Below the pieces are notes generated by a model. That model was not told where the DNA came from and searched no databases. It saw only the letters and a list, made by a program, of their open reading frames with translations. A stretch of DNA of 64,000 nucleotides, taken from NCBI RefSeq assembly GCF_001411555.2, contig NC_049901.1:32002838-32066837 (forward strand), in the 5' to 3' direction. Source of the DNA: Juglans regia (lineage: Eukaryota; Streptophyta; Magnoliopsida; Fagales; Juglandaceae). Below, piece by piece: positions 35,363 through 48,219 of this stretch (within the stretch, counting starts at the first letter, position 1; each line of letters starts with the position of its first letter). The position numbers and the translations under genes are program-made.

Positions 35363-37486
35363 TTTAAAACTCCAAACTTAGTGTTAGACTCCAAACACCA
35401 TATGCATTCTAGATAAAAAGCCTAACTGATTTCATTTATAAATCACAACCATGCATTTCTCTAATGTATTTATCCACTCACATGCACATGCACATACGCC
35501 TCTCAACTCCAAACTCTATCCAACCTCTTATGATCCACAATACCTCCCTTTCCCCTGCCAATAAAACTACCCCGAGACCCTCCAGTAATAAACACAACAC
35601 AGAAAGCATGCCCTCCTCACAGACAACACCACCAAAAATAACCTCACTTGCCAAGTTGGTCCACGTCGTTTTCTCCACACACAGCAAACCTCACGATATC
35701 TCCATTGCCAGCCCACACTCAGCCCCTTTAGCACAGCACAAGAACCCCAAATGGAAGCCACCCAATGTGCAGAGACCCTCCATAACCCTGCCCTCCACTA
35801 CTGTCGCTCAACCACCAAAGACCACCAACAGTAGAGCCCTGTTTCGGCTACACTGGAACAAAAAATAAATAAAAATAAAATAACCACGCCACCAGCCAAG
35901 CCTTCACGTGCGCCACCCCGTCGCAACCTCTTCCAGTTGCTCAAGCACCGTGTGATAGCCATTGCACAAACCACGCACGGTAACCACTTACGACACCCCT
36001 GTTTTCCACACCCAAAAACATAGCACTGGGCTCTCCGACCGTGAGCCACAGCCTAGCCACCCTTAGCCACAGAACACACCGACCAGCACAACCCCTTGCC
36101 ATCCACTCCATCTCGGTAAGCCACGGTTGTCGCCACCTTTCTCTCTCCCTCTTGGTAAGCCTTGACAGAACTCTCCCTCTCTAACTCTCGCTCCCTCTCT
36201 CGGCGTCGCACTACCCTCCTGCCCAGAGGGACCCAGTCACGTCGCCTTGACTCCCAGTCATTGTGCCGTGCAGCTCCTTCCTCTCGGTGAGTATCACACG
36301 TCTCTCTCTCTCCCGAGCCCTCTGTTTTCTTTACCCACGGCACTTCCTTCATTATTTTTGTTCCGTGTGTTTTTATCTCCAGACCCTTTGATTCATAACA
36401 GGCCCTTGGGCCCTAAGCCGTATATTCTTAAGTCAATAGAGTGCTGGCTTGAGGTTAATTAGGCGTGAATCCTTGTGATAGATTTGTATTTTAAATTGGG
36501 TTTGACTTTATTATGTTTAGTAATTGTTTTAGTGATTTTTATTGGAGCAACAATTATATTATTTAAGCGGGACATATAAATTCTAGATATATAGAACTAA
36601 TTTCAATATTATGGAGTCAATGTGATTTTAGAGTTATGAAGGACGAAAGTTTATGGAAATATAAATGAAGTTAGAATTTTAGGTTTAATTACGAGGTACG
36701 GTTTAAGTAGAAATTGACATAAGCTGCATGTCTATCTTATAGGAAAGTAGCATGATCATACCCTTACACGTATGTACAACAAACTGCTTGTCTTTTATAA
36801 AAATATTATGCATGTATGCCCTCCATTAGAAGCCCTTTTTTACGTACCCAATACATGATAAAATTATGAGAATTCATGATTTTACATGAAGAATTATGCA
36901 TTAAATTATTTATGAAAAACTCATGATTTTATGAAAGGAGTTATGCATAAAAAGATTTATAAAAAGTCATGATTTTATGGGAGAATTATGCATTAAAATA
37001 ATTTATAAAAGCCATGCATGATTTTATATGAAGGTTTATATTTACGAAAAATCATGATTTTATATGTGGAAACATGTATCACGACATTTATGAAAGAATG
37101 CGATTTCATTTGAAATCTATGACATGATATGACAAGATATGACAAGTATGCAAGTATGATTATGATGAAGTATGAATGATAAGATATGTAACGGTCTATG
37201 TTATGATATGAAGACGGTACCTATATTATGGGCATATTGCATTACCAGGTCGTGCATGTTGTAGTGCACCCATTATTTCTTTTTTATGTATGGATTTCAC
37301 AACATGTGGCCACAGGCAGAATTAGAATCTACTTAGATTCGCTAACTCTATCTCACAAGGGTCAACAGAGTGTAACGGCTATGGTAAATGAAAGATAAGT
37401 TCATATTCATGTTAATTACGTATGTATTTATGAGTATGCACGTTTTTCAAGAAAACCTTATGTTTATTGTATGATGTGTTGCTTAT

Positions 37487-37501
37487 TGAGTATTCGACTC
37501 A
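37487..37501 (+). promoter_or_regulatory. Stem-loop in LTR-F, position-equivalent to the others
   Basis: TGAGTATTCGACTCA folds with a TGAGT/ACTCA stem. It lies where the other LTRs carry GAGTTGTTGATAACTC, with different stem bases that still pair. Confidence 0.45.
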
Positions 37502-37870
37502 TTTTTATATATTTTTATGTTTTTAAACCACCCCAGGTGATGACATTTATGAGGATGAGACTACAGAACAAGACTTGATCCTGAGAGGCGAGGCAGAGGC
37601 CTAGACAGATTATGCTATGATTATTTTTATGGTTTGAGGTATAAATAGATTATTTTGATAAGCACATGAGACTTTCATTTTTTTTTTAAATAAATGCTTC
37701 TGCAAACTCTAGTTTGGATTTTAATTATTTATTAAAGTTTGTTTTATTTATGGAAACTTTCGCATCTGGCATGTTGTTAAAAAGAATAGTTTTTAAGTTC
37801 AAGTTTAGTAATAGCACACTAGATCCTCGAAAATTCTAAAATGTCTTTATTGGGGAGTGGGGTGTTACAA

Positions 37871-37885
37871 TTGGTATCACTGCCC
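37871..37885 (+). promoter_or_regulatory. Primer-binding site, initiator-Met tRNA type
   Basis: TTGGTATCACTGCCC starts one base after the LTR and resembles the TGGTATCAGAGC complement of the initiator tRNA-Met 3' end that plant gypsy elements use. Confidence 0.75.
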
Positions 37886-38110
37886 AGGTCGAAAGATTCT
37901 GTAGACTTTTCAAAATAAAGAGGAAATTTTTTTGCAAAGAAATTTTTTAAAAGTAGAGAAGTATTTTGGGAAAAAAAAAAAAAGAAGGAAATGAATGTTT
38001 AGGCCAATGTCTCCCCAAGGTAAGTTATGCCCTGTAGTACGTATGTTATAAATTTTTCTTTTAGTAGTTCAATACATTTTGATTAACATTGTTAAAACAT
38101 GCATGTTAGA

Positions 38111-38662
38111 ATGGCACCCCACTCTAAGAACAATACCGTACAAGATGATAATTCAGAAGTACTCGCTACTGCAGCGACACATTTCTTTTAAAGGATGGTT
38201 AATGGTGATATGGTTGTAGGTAGAACCCCACAAGTAGGATGCAAATTAGAACAGTTCTCCCGCCAGCACCCCTACTTTCGATGGCAGATCAAATGACATG
38301 GATGCAAAGAGCTAGACCGAATGATTGGAGCAGATCTTCGAGGCACTTTATTGCACAGACGATGAAAATGTGACTTATGCTGCTTTCAACTTATTAGATG
38401 TGGCAAATAAGTGGTGGAAGTCAACACGGGCACTCTTGCAGATGGAATTAGGAGATGGAGTCCCTATCAGATGGAGTGTTTTAAGAAGATATTCTTGGAG
38501 CGTTTCTTTCCTCAGACTTTTCGTGAGTCTAGGGCTCGTTAGTTTGTAGATGTTACCCAGGGAACAATGACGGTAGACCAATATGCTACCAAATTCATGA
38601 AACTGTCCCGTTTTGTGGAAAAGAAATTGGTGGATCATAAATTGAAAGAGAATAATTTTCAG
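38111..38662 (+). pseudogene. gypsy gag remnant of the LTR-F element
   Basis: An ATG at 38111 opens MAPHSKNNTVQ but a stop follows after about 26 codons. Later frames give FLERFFPQTFRESRAR and VDVTQGTMTVDQYATKFMKL (about 38490-38610), the conserved core of Tekay-type retrotransposon gag. The gene is cut near 38662 by Athila-type sequence in the opposite orientation; no pol follows. Confidence 0.8.
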
Positions 38663-39430
38663 ATATAAACTCCCTGGATTTCTTGGGTTTTGCAGCCCCT
38701 TTTATTCTCGTTAGTCATTTCAGCTTGCTGGTCAGTCACATCCCGCCCCGCTCTGCTTTATTTATTTATTTTGGACTTAGCTTTTTTCATCTCAGATTCC
38801 ATGTTTTTGGCAACTTCTGCATCTCGCTCGGTATTTACTGTTTTGCAGCTGGTCATATGTTTGCCCACTTCTCAATGTTATGGCTTTGACATGTTACTTT
38901 GGATTGGTCACAGTGTTGCTCGGTAAAGTTCTTGTTGTCCTCTCGATAAGCATGTTTGAGAGATGACCGATTTGCACCTCAAGATTGCGGATTGAAGCCG
39001 AGTTGTTTTGGATTACCATATTAGTCTTTTGCATGTACTGCATAATCGTATCTTCAAGTGTCGGCTTCTTCTCTTGCTGTGGAAACTGTTGAGGTGGTTT
39101 AGCCGGCACTTGGTTATTGCTCCATGAAAAGTTAGGGTGATTTCTCCATCCGGGATTGAACGTGTTTGAATAAGGATTATTTTTATGTTGGAAATTGCAC
39201 ATATTGGGCTTGTTCATAACTCGATTGGGCAAACGAATTCCCCATTTAGCAATCTACACTTGAATGATTTCCTGCTCAATGATCACAAATAACATTAATT
39301 TGAATAACATTAACGTTCATATTACCTAGTTGATGTGATACATTTGCCATCTGCGGCTGCGCTGCCAATGTGGTAATAGCATATTCTCTTAATGTCTTGT
39401 GCTCCTGGTCGACCATATTAAATTTAGATG
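38663..39430 (-). pseudogene. Athila-type gag remnant
   Basis: 38894-39232 is open and contains NPYSNTFNPGWRNHPNFSW, LEVQIGHLSNML and TLPSNT, hallmarks of Athila gag. It continues past a stop as HVKAITLRSGQTYDQLQ down to about 38830. To the right, frames up to about 39430 give YAITTLAAQPQM. Family role: capsid and nucleocapsid. Broken by at least two stops. Confidence 0.8.
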
Positions 39431-39665
39431 CGGCGACCTCTTTTGTCTTTTTTTTTTTATTGATCTAACGTAAGGTTCTTTCAATCTCGGGATTAAAAAG
39501 TGTAAACTCTAATGATTTAGATCGGGGAATACACTTCTAAATCCTGAAATAAAAATAAAAGAAAAGCAAAACTGAGATCTAATCATCAATCTTCAAAAAA
39601 TTAAATAAAATAAAATCTAAATTAGTAACAATCAAGATAGTATCAATATCAATACTAAATAATTA

Positions 39666-39684
39666 GTCCCTGACAATGACGCCA
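39666..39684 (-). promoter_or_regulatory. Primer-binding site, Athila type
   Basis: The minus strand reads TGGCGTCATTGTCAGGGAC, close to the TGGCGCCGTTGTCGGGGA primer site commonly seen in Athila elements. Confidence 0.7.
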
Positions 39685-40900
39685 AAAACTTCTTATGTTG
39701 AAAATATCTGCAAGTGCATAGAATTGTAATATGTAATAAAGTGTTTTTAAAGAAAATAGATGCCGAACCCGCAGGGATTAATTATGCTATCAAGTATTGA
39801 AATTTACTAAATTAATTACTATTTGGAAAACCGACATTTAAAGAATAGATTATCTAAACTAAATTGAAGAAAAGAACATTAAAATTAAAATTTTAAAGAT
39901 AATAAGAATATATATAGAGCGTTTAATTTCATCTAGTAAATCTCACACAATTTATTATTCCTTGTTATAGAATTTCAATTATCCCAAGTTGATAAAAATT
40001 CTTTAACTATTCAATATTTTCTCTCGAACAATACTAAAAATATATCTAATTAATAACTTCATATCTTTATATGAATTTAACTAACTAGAGACTCATTAAG
40101 TTCTTTGGATTTTTCTTGAAAATCACACTAATCGCAGTAAAGTATCTCTACTTTCACTCAACTAATGGTGCTTAATCCTAGAGCTTTAATCACAAATCAT
40201 CTCTCGATCTCAATATAATTCAATAGATCGAAGAATAATTAGATAGAAAATTGCAAACATTAAGAACAATGAATAAACACTCAATCATGGAAATATTGAA
40301 AATATAATAACTTGAAATATAAATTGTGTGTTCAATGTTAGACTATATCAAAATTCTAGAAAATAAAAATTAGTTCATAATGAAATTGAAAACAAAAAGA
40401 ATAAAACTAGTATTTTTCATTGAAGTCGGTTGATGAAACATGTGGCTCTCGCCTCTACCCTCCAGATCTGCCTCCTCGAAAGAAACTTAAATGATAAACT
40501 CTGAACTATTAAAATCTAAAACTCAGACACTTCTCCTCTCTATTCATCCCACAATACGGGATTAAATAGATGTCAAAATTCAAATTTGAAAATAAGATAA
40601 ATGCGGTTACAATCTAACCTAAAGATCTAGAAAAGATGATAGTGGTGGTAGTGTGAGACCTGACTAGTGTCAACGACAATAGCAACAATAGGGCAATAGA
40701 TGTCTTATTTTAGACTAGAAGCACATTATATAAAAAAGACAACAATTTGAAGGTGGTGTGAAATGGTCCCCCTAAAAAGGCTTTAAGCTCCTAAAGATAA
40801 TGCTATATGTTTTTAAAAATAATCATAACTAACTTAAGAGTGCTTTAGGTATATATTTATTAAACAGTAAACAACTTTTTAATAATGGAGTTTTTCAAGA
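39685..40900 (-). repeat. Athila-type LTR (right edge uncertain)
   Basis: Lies directly upstream of the primer site on the minus strand. It is AT-rich, with a GATGCCGAACCCGCAGGGA block resembling the GATCGAATTCATAGGGAC block in the second Athila LTR at 59391-61846, and a CT-rich part near 40440-40560. Confidence 0.5.
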
Positions 40901-41514
40901 GAGTTCTACAATTAAAAGCTCTACTGCAAAAAAAAAAAAATTCTATTTCCTACCACAATCATAAACATGAACTAAGTATTATGCCAAGTAAACTAAAGGT
41001 AAGCATTTTTATTGGCACAATACATTACTGATATGGAAGTATGCCATATCAACTTATTTAAAAAAAGAATATTACTACTTTGACTCATTTTATGAATATA
41101 ACGAGTGTCCCAATAAGTGATGTATCACACACTTGGATTGTAAATAATATAACTCTATTTATTATGGTAAAGAAAAATCGGAGGGATATTGATCTAGAAA
41201 AAAGAATTTGTTAAACTAATCTGCAAATAAAAATTTGGAGTTCAACTTCATTTAATTATAATATGTACAAGAATTAGAGTAAACACTTATAAGAATAAAT
41301 TTATAAATATAGGATTGTATTAATTAGGAAGAAAAAAATAGTAAAAAAAGTGAATTGATTAGTTAAGAAACAAGAGATGTTGTAAGTGTAAATATAAAAA
41401 GAAAAGAAATGAAAAAGAAAGAAGAAATGAAAAGGAAAGGTTCCACTATGGCGCACAACCAATTGACAAAATGAGGTGATCCCCTTATTAAAAAGAGTTT
41501 TTTGAAAAATAAGA
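40901..41514. other. AT-rich region without recognised features
   Basis: Only A/T-rich DNA and a GAAAAG-type purine run near 41395-41440 are seen; some may belong to the Athila LTR. Confidence 0.4.
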
Positions 41515-41522
41515 CCAAGTAT

Positions 41523-44500
41523 TAGGGCTGCAACCCGATCAACTCCAACTGGGTCTAGACCCAGTCCGACCTGACCCGCTACTATTTACGTGCCAACCCG
41601 GTCCGACCTGACCCACTACTATTTGAGTAGGGTCTATTTTTTTTTCATGTATAAACTATATGAACGTTGGTATCCCAAAACAGGTCAGTAAGATCTCAAA
41701 AATATAAAGATAAACTTACAAAACTATCTATTACAAAAATATCTAATTAAATTAGTCATTCCTTAGAACTAATAAAAAAAATGTACAAAAACTATCTATT
41801 ACAAAAACTATCTAAATTACAAAAATATGAACATCAACTGATAAAGGACTGAGGAGCATCCAACGATCAAATTACAGCGACTTCTCATCTCTTCTTCTAT
41901 ATTTGCCATTATGAAAAATTCTAACACCAAATCAATAATAGCACATCAAATAATTCAAGGCAACACAAAATGGTTTAGTTTCTCTAACAAATGAGTGAAA
42001 ATGAAAAGCATACCATCATGTAGACCATAAGCCTTGAGTTACTTCTCATCAACATAAGTAAAACTTGATTTTGGATCAAACTCTAGAAAAAACACATGAT
42101 AATTATTAAATGATATTAAAATAAATATTATGAAAAAGTTTAATAAATATGTAAATAAGAAAGAAGTTTATTACCCAATTCCGCCTCAAAGCTTTCAATA
42201 TTATCCAAGGAGGCACGAAGATCAATGGGTATTGGACCCCTCAACCAATTTTATGTACAAACAAGTGTCTCGACTGTTCTTGGAGATAGTGAACTACGAA
42301 ATGGGTCAAGCACCCGACCCCCTGTACTGAAGGTTGACTCAGAGGAAATAGTAGAAATGGGAATGACCATCACATCCCATGCAACTCTTGCCAAAATATG
42401 ATACTTTACTTCATTGATCTTCCACCAATCTAAAATATCAAAATTTGGAGCTCGTGCCTCACAACCATGTTCCAAGTATTGATCGATCTCCGATTTGTAT
42501 ATCAAATTAGATTCAATTATTTCTTGCTCATACTCAACCTAAAAACACTGCTGAGAATCAAAATCAATCATACTAGGATCAACTAAAGAATGAGGCTCAT
42601 AATAGGAAACTCCACTTGAACTCCCATACACAACACTATATTCTCCATAAATGTCAGTCATCAATTACTTCATTTTTGCAATCACTTCTTCGACTAAATT
42701 ACCACCATATATTTTTTTGAACCAAAAAATGCAAAAGACTAAATTTGCATCTTGGATCAATAACAACAACAATAAATATCATCAAGTTAGTCTTCTCGAT
42801 TGATCCCCAATATTTATCATACTTAATCTTCATATTCGCCGCCATACATTTCAACATTGCATCATTACTTTGACACATTTTTTACAAATGTGATTGAATG
42901 CCACAAAACTCTTGAAAATATGCATTAGATGTGACATATAAAGAGCCAGCAAGTCTCACAGTAGCATTATAAAAAATTTTCAAAAACTTTATCAATACTC
43001 TAACTCTCTCCCAATCATTAGAGTTTGGACTTTGGAGGGCTCAAGTTCACACTACGACAATAACGAAAAAAAGAATAATCATCATTTTCCAATCGCAAAA
43101 ATGGTTTTTTAAATGTTTCCACAACTTCTAGCATTAGATAAGTCGAATTCCATCTTGTGGAAACATCAAGGCATACCAATTTTGTACAACCAATTTTCTC
43201 ATTCTCTATACACTTTTTGAATTTATCCATTCTTGCGGGAGATGATCTAACATACCTAACCGCATTACGCACCCTTATGATTGAATCATCACAATCTTTT
43301 AGCCCATCATTCACAATGAGGTTCATAATATGGGTACAACACCTGATATGAATATACTTCCCTTCCAACAATTGACCTCATACGAACTTCCTCAAATACT
43401 CAATGGCAACATTGTTTGAGGAAGTATTGTCAATTGTAACAGTAAAGATCTTGTCAATACCCCAATCTTGTAGACATGAATCTACATACTTTCCAATAGT
43501 TTCTCCTTTGTGATTAGGAATCATGCAAAACTTTAGAATTTTTTTGTGTAGTTTCCATTCACAATCGATAAAGTGTGCAGTAAGACACATATAATTTAAC
43601 TTTGGAATCGACATCCATGCGTCAGTGGTTAAACTAACCCGCCCAACCATCTTAAATATTTTCTTTAACTTCTCATTCTCCATTTTAAATAGTTTAATAC
43701 AGTCTCTCGCTGCAGTAGTTCGAGATGGCACTTGGAACCTTGGTTCAAGTGATCTACATACTTTCCTAAATCCTTGGGCTTCTACTATCCTAAATGGAAG
43801 CTCATCACAAATTATCATTTCAGCAATTGTCATTTGTACATTTTCTGAATCAAACTTATGTGCATTTGTTGAGTTATTGACATCATTATCTCCAATTCCC
43901 TCAAGAGCCCCCTCACCACTCATAGTCTGTTGATCCGTAAATCTGATTCTATGAGGATGTTGCTTACAAGTACCAAGATGTTGTAGCATACTTAATGTAC
44001 CATGTCTTTTGGGATGACAAGAGTAAATCTTGTGACAATAATTACACTTCGCTTTTGGGTCATTTAAAGGGCATCCATCTATTTTAGTGAAATGGTCTCA
44101 CACTGTTGAGGAGGGACTGTGAGACTCGTGTCACTAGACAAGTTAATATTTGAAGCCATTTGTGATCGATTTTTCAAAGGAGTAGCAGTCTCATTAACTC
44201 TTAAATATGTATGAGTGTCACTTTCGAAGCAATCCATATATGAGCTGACATATAATATAACATATAAAAATCAAGATATTAGAATATAAACTGAAAATTA
44301 CTCTATTTTTATGATTTAAAGAAACTCAAAAGAAATAGAAACCACTATCACTCACGTATATTTTTCATTACATTAATATGATTAAATAACAATTATAGTT
44401 TGGGCTGATAAAGACAAGATGCAATTATAGTTTGGGCTGAAATAAAATAAAAGAAAAGCATCAAACCCAAAAACATGTTTCCGTTTTGTGTCCATTCAAA

Positions 44501-45740
44501 TGTCTATTAATTATATTTGTGGGTTTTATTCTCATGATGTTGCCAAAATAAATGATAAGATAACTAGCTAATAGTATGTAAACTCATCCATTATGATAAG
44601 ATAACTAGCTAATAACAAAGCACAGAGTTCTACCGGCATAGTAAATCCATGAGAAACGGGAGGAATATTGAGTAGCAGATAAGAAAAGTGAATTGGTGCA
44701 AATCAACATGCACAAGAGTATCAAGCGTGCAGTAAGAGAATCTACTCTTTAGGCCTTGTTAAAGAAACCTCCAATAGTAAAAGCTTTCTAGAGAGTGGAC
44801 TATATTAGGAGGATCATAAAGATAACAAATACACACACCCACCATGGTTCTCACATGATAAACACTTATGTAAAATTCCAATGTAATAACAGAAGTAATA
44901 GATACAGCATTACTTGAAGCAATATGTACTCATCCGGAATGGTTACTGACTATGTGCAGCTTCGAAACAGTGAAATTACTGCAAATAAATTATAACACCA
45001 TTTCACTATTCAACTAGTCTATCCAAAAATAGAGATCAAAATTAAGTTATGCATGACACACAATAAAATTCTGTGGAACCCTACAAAATATCCCTTCAAA
45101 CGATTACCAAAGGTTTCCCATGCCTCACTACTCAAAGCATTCATTATTTTTCTGTGATTTTCATTATACCCAAATCAAGATAATAAGCCAAAGCACAATT
45201 CTACTCGGCTGGTCAATGTCACATAAAACAATTGTACAGTTCAATTTAACATCCTAATACCGTTTATTACTAGTTCGATAAAACTCCTCAAACAACACCA
45301 TTTCGGGGTAACAATTTTCTGATTGGGATCAAACATGTAGATTCCCAGCCTAAGGAAGTGTTTGATTGGCAGAGCCAGAGTGTAAATCCGTTTCCCTTGC
45401 TTACCCATCAAACACACGCACGCACACACAGAGCACCAAACAAAGCTCGAAGTTAGAACAAGAGAGAGAGAGAGAGAACGCACCCACTTGCGATGACCTC
45501 TACGATCAGCAACGGCGATTGCGAACGGCGACAGTGACTAAGGTTTTCGCAGTGGAGACTGGAGAGAAGAGAGTGTTTTTGTCTCAGGTGTTTTTGTGAG
45601 CTTCGGTTTCGATGGATTGACGGGTTGTTTTTACTAAAACTCGATCTCATACTAATGACCTGATGAACCCGTTTTTCACGGGTTGGGGAAGTCGGTTCTT
45701 TCGGACGGGTCGGGCTTACGGCCCATTATGCACAGCCCTA
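41523..45740 (-). mobile_element. hAT DNA transposon, 4.2 kb, with broken transposase
   Basis: The ends are TAGGGCTGCA and, inverted, TAGGGCTGTG. A perfect 8-bp duplication CCAAGTAT flanks it (41515-41522 and 45741-45748). CCCGACC/CCGACCTGACCC motifs repeat in the left arm. The transposase lies on the minus strand at 42251-44160. The right 1.5 kb is its leader. It is the only element here with a hAT transposase and is too damaged to be autonomous. Confidence 0.92.
42251..44160 (-). pseudogene. hAT transposase, RICESLEEPER-like (broken)
   Basis: From right to left: BED zinc finger (44000-44100, CNYCHKIYSC then HLGTC), catalytic N-terminal part (43378-43989; TDAWMSIPKLNYMCLTAHFI, TIDNTSSNN), the middle (43018-43371; RCCTHIMNLIVNDGLKD, STRWNSTYLML), then KIKYDKYWGSIEKTNLM near 42810, and the C-terminal dimerisation domain (42251-42505; YPILARVAWDV-like, IPISTISSESTFSTGGRVLD). 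Breaks: a stop at 44098-44100 where the BED Trp is expected, an in-frame stop near 43376, a frameshift near 43021, and further losses around 42510-42700. The product would be a nuclear DNA transposase; domesticated relatives exist, but these breaks argue against a function. Confidence 0.9.
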
Positions 45741-45776
45741 CCAAGTATGGTCTCTAGATTGAGCCATGTGAGATTG

Positions 45777-45983
45777 AGGGGTTGTTTGGATAATGAATTG
45801 ATCGCAACTCATCTCATCTTATTATTACAATGTTCTTAAACTTTTAAATAAAATATAATAAAAAAATTCAACTTTTTCTAATGTCAAAATAAAAATTATA
45901 TTAAAAAATTATATTCTAACAATATTTTATTCACCTTTCAATTATCGTCTCATCTCAACTCAACTTACTATCCAAACTTCTAA
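45777..45983. mobile_element. Tourist-like MITE (GTTTGGAT family)
   Basis: The ends GGGGTTGTTTGGATAATGA and, inverted, TTAGAAGTTTGGATAGTAA enclose ACTCATCTCATC and CATCTCAACTCAAC arms. It lies about 30 bp beyond the hAT element. Confidence 0.65.
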
Positions 45984-46160
45984 GAGAGAGAAAAGGTTTT
46001 AATACCTATAAATTTCAAACGATGACATTGCTATCTCTCTTTGTCGCGGCTCAACTTCGACTCCCACTCACTACTATCAACTCACACTCACTATTTAATG
46101 GTGAGTCCCTCTATATTAATTGTTTAAATTTGGAGTGGTCAAAGAGGAAGGGCTTGACTC

Positions 46161-46396
46161 TAAGGCAGTGTTTGGTTGAACTCAATATCTTAACTAATTA
46201 TTAATGAGACTCATTATTTTTTTAACTTCTCATAAAAAAAATTAAATTCATCTCAACGTATACTTCATATATTCAAACATATATCTTAACTTATTTATAT
46301 TTAAATACATCTCAATAGGACCTATAAAATATTATAATTTACAGATCAATTCAGATCATCTAAAATCATCTCAATATCCAAAAACAACTTAAGGCT
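46161..46396. mobile_element. Tourist-like MITE, second type
   Basis: TAAGGCAGTGTTTGG at the left and CCAAAAACAACTTAAGGC at the right form inverted ends around an AT-rich core with CATCTCAA motifs. A TAA duplication is possible but ambiguous. Confidence 0.5.
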
Positions 46397-48129
46397 ATGA
46401 TATGAGATTTGGAGTAGTTGGGTGACGAAATTGTTGGGTAGATTGGTGGTGTAGGTTCAATTATTTTGAATTTTTTGGATTTTAAGTTATGCATTCGGAT
46501 ACTGAAATTATTATATCGTAATTCATTGAAATACTTTTTTTTAGAAATATTTTGTCCTTGTAAAGCTTATCTCCACTTAAGGGAAATGGTTGAGACACAC
46601 GTAATTTATAGGGAAAAAATTGGAGTTTGTAGCTCTCTTGTTTTTATAATAAATGAGTAATGTTAAATGCAATTTTAAAATACATAAATTTTACTTATTT
46701 TTATTAAAAAATGAGATCTATTATTATAAAAAATAATTTTTTTCATGTAAATTTTAAATTTATCTATTTAAAAAAAAAATAAACAAAATTTACACACTCT
46801 AAAATTATAAATATCATTTCTCATAATAAAAATTAATATACTAGAGCATAGATTATGATTAGTCTAAGAACAAGGATAGATTCGGTGGATCTAGAATTAC
46901 GTGTTGGTTCCAATACCTAAAAGTTATGAAACAAAATAGCAACGTAAATATAAATATGATATTATGATGTGTTTTCGTTATTGATTAATTAAATTCAGAT
47001 GATTAGTCCATGTTGGGGATGAGACCCTGTCCGGTTAATTTATCATTTTTTACTTGATTAGTTCATACCGCTACTCGAATGGAGTTTTAACTAATTAAAT
47101 AATTCACGATATAGATATAAGAATAATGTTAGATATAAATTCGGAACATCTAAATATGTACAAACCTTTTATAAAATAAAAAATAAAAATAAAAAATGAA
47201 AATTAAGAGTTAATTTGGTTACACAAAATTAAATTATTTCATCTCATATAATTATTATAAATTTCTTAAACTTCTACTTAAAATATAATAAATAATTTAA
47301 TTTTTTTAAATTTTAAATAAAAATTAATATTATAATAATATTTTATTTAATTTTTAACGTATATCACAAACAAAACCTTAACTGTTTTGTTGGTCCCGCT
47401 TTGAATAAAGTGGCTTTCGCATCCAAGACATATACATGCACAAAACATGGTCCGCACAAGTTAAGGGTACAATGCATAAGGCACCACATCCCATTCATAA
47501 TATTTTTCACGTTCTAAATTCTAATTTTCCAAAATTTATATTCCAATATACTTTTATTTTAGTGCAGATGTTCATAAAAAATGTCAATAGAAAATATGAA
47601 TTTGGGTATAAAAAAAAAATTAATAAATCCCTATTTACAAGATAAAGTATTAATTATTAGACAAAACTTTTCTTCAAACTTGATTTTCCTCAAACCCATT
47701 TATAAATATCGTAAGTGTCTATTAAGCCTTTGACAAATACATATTTTTTTAAAATTTAAAATTTAAATATTTCCGCTTGTACCTTCTTATAAAAATGTGT
47801 ACTTTTCATATGTTTAAGGGACACATAAATTCATTTTGGAAGAAACTTCTCAATTAATGGTTAGTCTACAAATAAATCTTAGAGAAAATTTATTAGATAT
47901 GATTTGATATGATTTGTTAGATTAATCAAATTATTTTTTATTATAAAGTAGATCTAATATATTACATCAATCACGTTAATTTATAATTTTTTTTTTACAA
48001 GATCACTTTATAAATTTATTAATGAGAAATGGCTTGTGCATCTTAAGGGTATTTATATAAAGACCGCATATTCTATTTAAAAAAAAATGAAAATCTAAAA
48101 TTCATATAAAAATATTTATTTTTTATTTT
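46397..48129. other. AT-rich intergenic region
   Basis: No gene recognised. A degraded Tourist-like element may lie at 47207-47375. Near its right end a T-rich tract probably belongs to the tail of LINE-3. Confidence 0.5.
47207..47375. mobile_element. Degraded Tourist-like MITE
   Basis: TTAATTTGGTTACACAAA near the left and CAAACAAAACCTTAA at the right resemble decayed family ends; ATTTCATCTCATATAATT and AAACTTCTACTTAAAATATA match the internal pattern of 45777-45983. Confidence 0.4.
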
Positions 48130-48219
48130 TATAAGAATCATAATAAACTTTATTAAGGTAATCAGGAAACGAAGGGAAGAATACATGAATGACCTTCCTC
48201 CAATCTGACCTCATCCTCC

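Larger units (their letters stand above)
35176..37869 (+). repeat. 5' LTR of a Tekay-like gypsy element (LTR-F)
   Basis: It starts TGTAACGACCCGATCC and ends GGGTGTTACA, 2694 bp, and is followed at once by a primer-binding site. It interrupts LTR-E. The right half keeps the family blocks (GTGCACCCATTA, GTGGCCACAGGCAG) and a hairpin at 37487-37501. C-rich open frames at 35.5-36.4 kb have no domain and are taken as chance. Confidence 0.8.
38663..40900 (-). mobile_element. Athila-type gypsy fragment (gag end and LTR)
   Basis: On the minus strand an LTR-like region is followed by a primer-binding site (39666-39684) and a gag remnant (38663-39430). Neither outer boundary has a duplication; the right edge near 40900 is a guess. 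Confidence 0.65.

Noticed and set aside
35464..36462. Open frames rich in Pro, Ser and Thr in LTR-F
   Set aside because: Same type of C-rich LTR leader sequence; no domain, and other LTRs have different frames at the equivalent place.
42251..44160. A domesticated hAT transposase gene
   Set aside because: Perfect duplication and terminal repeats are still present, and at least three inactivating breaks are visible, so it is a decayed transposon gene.
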